From Ruegeria sp. ANG-S4 (GTDB lineage: Bacteria; Pseudomonadota; Alphaproteobacteria; Rhodobacterales; Rhodobacteraceae), in the NCBI RefSeq assembly GCF_000814005.1, contig NZ_JWLK01000010.1, positions 1 to 64,000 of the forward strand: a stretch of DNA of 64,000 nucleotides, written 5' to 3'. Positions 61,964 through 64,000 of this stretch are shown here, in pieces. The notes under the pieces are model-generated. The model was not told where the DNA came from and ran no database searches. It saw nothing but the letters and a program-made list of their open reading frames with translations. Every line of letters begins with the position of its first letter. Position 1 is the first letter of the stretch. A program made the position numbers and the translations under genes.

Positions 61964-62579
61964 GGGTGACTCCTTTGACCATGAGGATAACGGCTTTGGG
62001 CTCCGTTAAACTTGTAATCGGGTCGGCCTGAAATTTCCATTCTTGACGGGCTTCAGAAACCTCTTTTTTCCAGTTTTCACCTTTCGGCAACAACGCAATC
62101 CCGGATTTGTTTAAATGCTTGTCGCAAAAAGAAATTAGCGTTCTTAGGTCAGCCAAGGCCCGCGCCGAAACAACATCCGCGTTCAGGGCATCCAAGGTTT
62201 CGATCCTTTTGGATAACACTCTGCAGTTTGCTTTGGTTTCCCGAACCACCGTTCTCAGAAACGCGGATTTCCTTTGGTCGCTTTCAACCAATGTAAATCT
62301 TGTTTCCGGGGAGTCTTCGATCGCCATGATCGCGCAAACCATGCCAGGGAAACCGCCTCCGCTGCCAAGATCGACCCAGTGATCCGCAGATGGTGCGCAT
62401 CGAAAAACCTGCGCCGAGTCGAGAACATGGCGAGTCCAGATTTCATCCAGACTGTTTCGGGAAACAAGGTTAATTCTTGGATTCCAACGCTGTACCAAGT
62501 CGACATATTTGGAAAGCCTTTGAAGTGTTTCACGTGAAACATTCAGATCTGACAGCGCGCGGCAATCGTCCGGCGTCAT
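61956..62579 (-). CDS. rsmG: 16S rRNA (guanine-527-N7)-methyltransferase RsmG
   Basis: 207 residues. [18 protein letters not shown] is the SAM loop, followed by [16 protein letters not shown] and ARALADL. The N-terminal [21 protein letters not shown] segment is encoded partly by a perfect parS. Overlaps mnmG by ATGA. Confidence 0.96.
   Translation of the reverse strand: MTPDDCRALSDLNVSRETLQRLSKYVDLVQRWNPRINLVSRNSLDEIWTRHVLDSAQVFRCAPSADHWVDLGSGGGFPGMVCAIMAIEDSPETRFTLVESDQRKSAFLRTVVRETKANCRVLSKRIETLDALNADVVSARALADLRTLISFCDKHLNKSGIALLPKGENWKKEVSEARQEWKFQADPITSLTEPKAVILMVKGVTRG
62526..62541. promoter_or_regulatory. parS centromere site inside rsmG
   Basis: TGTTTCACGTGAAACA, a perfect 16-base palindrome identical to the bacterial parS consensus. 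It encodes N-V-S-R-E-T near the RsmG N-terminus and lies 0.6 kb upstream of parA, the expected place for the segregation centre. Confidence 0.93.
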
Positions 62580-64000
62580 ACCTTGCGTACTTTCTGGGAG
62601 CGCCTGAGCTTGGCAAGGACCAGAGACAATGCCGCTGGTGTAACGCCCTCGACTCGACTGGCTTGCGCGATGTTTTCCGGTTGGGCCTTCGACAGTTTCT
62701 GCTTCATTTCATTTGAAAGGCCGTCCAAGGCGAAATAATCGAAGTCTCGCGGTATTACGTGGGATTCGTCCCGCTTCATGGCTTCGACGTCTTTTCTTTG
62801 TCGATCAATGTAGTTCGCGTAAAGCGCATCACGCTCAATCTGCCGACGCGTTTCCGGATCAGTATTTTCCAGCCCATCATAGAGCGGGACAAGGTCTTCA
62901 AAGTTAACATCTGGGAATGCCAGGATGTTCATGCCATTCCGACGGTTCCCATCCTGGTTGATGTTGATCCCAACCTGGCGGATTTCTTTTGGCGTAAAGT
63001 CCTTGTCAGATAAAAGCGACTTTGCCACTTCCAACTTTTCAATCTTCGCCTGAAAAACCTCATGTCTTTTGGCGCCGACGCATCCGAGATCGAGGCCGAT
63101 TGGCGTAAGCCGCTGATCTGCATTGTCGGCCCGCAACGACAGGCGAAATTCGGCGCGGGATGTGAACATGCGGTAGGGCTCTGCCACGCCGCGCGTCGTC
63201 AAATCGTCAATCATTACGCCTATATAGCTGTCGGAACGGGTGAAGTAGTGTGGCTCACGGTCTTGCGTCTTCAAGGCCGCATTCAAACCTGCGACCAGCC
63301 CTTGGGCCGCGGCCTCTTCGTAACCAGTTGTTCCGTTGATTTGACCTGCGAGGTACAGCCCGGGCACACCCCGAAGCGCCAGTGTCGCTGACAGAGCACG
63401 GGGATCAACATAGTCGTATTCAATCGCATAGCCCGGCTGCAAAATCTCTGCGTGCTCCAACCCAGAAATGGACCGGACATAGTCCCATTGGACGTCTTCC
63501 GGCAGTGAGGTTGAAATTCCATTTGGATAAACCGTGTGGTCGTCAACACCCTCGGGCTCCAGAAAGATCTGGTGGGACTCTTTGTCCGCAAATCTGACAA
63601 TCTTGTCTTCGATCGATGGGCAATACCTTGGGCCGATGCCATCGATGTGGCCGCCATACATGGCTGATCTGGAAAGGTTTTTTTCGATTATTTCGTGTGT
63701 CTTGGTATTCGTATGGGTGATTCCACACGCGATCTGAGGCGCAATCGTTCCACTGGACAGAAAAGAAAACAGTGTGGGTTCTGCGTCCCCATCTTGCCTT
63801 TCGAGGATATCCCAATTGATGGACCGCCCATCCAGACGTGGCGGCGTGCCGGTTTTCAATCTGGCCATCGGTAGATTGAAACCATCCAATCGTTCGGCCA
63901 GCTTGACCGATGGTCGGTCACCCATTCTCCCGCCGGGTCGCGACACATCTCCGATGTGAATAACCCCGCGCAGGAATGTTCCAGAGGTCAGGATGACTGT
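62576..64000 (-). CDS. mnmG: tRNA uridine-5-carboxymethylaminomethyl synthesis enzyme MnmG (GidA), N-terminus outside the window
   Basis: 474 residues are visible; the frame runs open through the right edge (beginning [12 protein letters not shown]), so roughly the first 150 residues of a ~625-residue protein, with the FAD-binding GxGxxG, are missing. Visible: [101 protein letters not shown]. With MnmE it modifies wobble uridine 34 in tRNAs. Confidence 0.96.
   Translation of the reverse strand, partial: TVILTSGTFLRGVIHIGDVSRPGGRMGDRPSVKLAERLDGFNLPMARLKTGTPPRLDGRSINWDILERQDGDAEPTLFSFLSSGTIAPQIACGITHTNTKTHEIIEKNLSRSAMYGGHIDGIGPRYCPSIEDKIVRFADKESHQIFLEPEGVDDHTVYPNGISTSLPEDVQWDYVRSISGLEHAEILQPGYAIEYDYVDPRALSATLALRGVPGLYLAGQINGTTGYEEAAAQGLVAGLNAALKTQDREPHYFTRSDSYIGVMIDDLTTRGVAEPYRMFTSRAEFRLSLRADNADQRLTPIGLDLGCVGAKRHEVFQAKIEKLEVAKSLLSDKDFTPKEIRQVGININQDGNRRNGMNILAFPDVNFEDLVPLYDGLENTDPETRRQIERDALYANYIDRQRKDVEAMKRDESHVIPRDFDYFALDGLSNEMKQKLSKAQPENIAQASRVEGVTPAALSLVLAKLRRSQKVRKV

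Overview
The window looks like a piece of chromosome from a marine Rhodobacteraceae (Roseobacter-group alphaproteobacterium). I infer this from the GC-rich codon use, the TTGAC-type promoters, the familiar roseobacter gene pairs (ABM/RidA, secA with its downstream pair, GT14 protein with NodH-like sulfotransferase), and the mnmG-rsmG-parA-parB cluster at the right edge, which in alphaproteobacteria lies close to the replication origin. I see no insertion sequences, prophage, CRISPR array, tRNA or rRNA. Nearly all of the window is coding.

Layout. 0-7 kb (minus strand): acyl-CoA synthetase, ABM and RidA proteins, a DUF2087 protein, then mutT-argJ-ppiC. 7-12.3 kb (plus): secA, a small membrane-anchored protein, and a PstS-like/OmpA fusion. 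12.3-20.6 kb (minus): radC, then a ten-gene thiamine operon thiD-thiO-thiS-thiG-thiE-thiF-thiY-tenA-thiZ-thiX, headed by a TPP riboswitch. It combines thiazole synthesis with uptake and salvage of the pyrimidine half; no thiC is in the window. 20.7-24 kb: dnaJ-dnaK with a heat-shock (RpoH-type) promoter, then alkB. 24.7-33.6 kb: a surface-polysaccharide locus with an ABC-2 export permease, PAP phosphatase cysQ, kdsB, galE, two related GT2 glycosyltransferases, a GT14 protein and a double-domain sulfotransferase.

33.6-48.5 kb: L,D-transpeptidase, a bacterial voltage-gated sodium channel, an RlmD-type rRNA methyltransferase, a pair of ABC exporter half-transporters, cca, CoA-type Nudix, Hsp33, another Nudix, a response regulator/PP2C phosphatase facing an HPt protein, ilvA, a membrane protein, and argG. 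48.5-64 kb: SCP2 protein, periplasmic msrA, ribokinase, maeB, mutS, grpE-hrcA, rph-rdgB-hemW-ybaN, and parB-parA-rsmG-mnmG, with a perfect parS site inside rsmG.

Two structural themes stand out. Many genes are translationally coupled by 4-base ATGA/GTGA overlaps, and six of the eight convergent gene pairs overlap tail-to-tail. Several starts are TTG or GTG, chosen here from the position of the Shine-Dalgarno sequence. The most notable biology is the sulfated-polysaccharide locus, the tandem sulfotransferase with an altered second phosphate loop, the riboswitch-controlled thiamine salvage operon, the phosphatase/HPt pair, and the two recurring intergenic hairpin elements.
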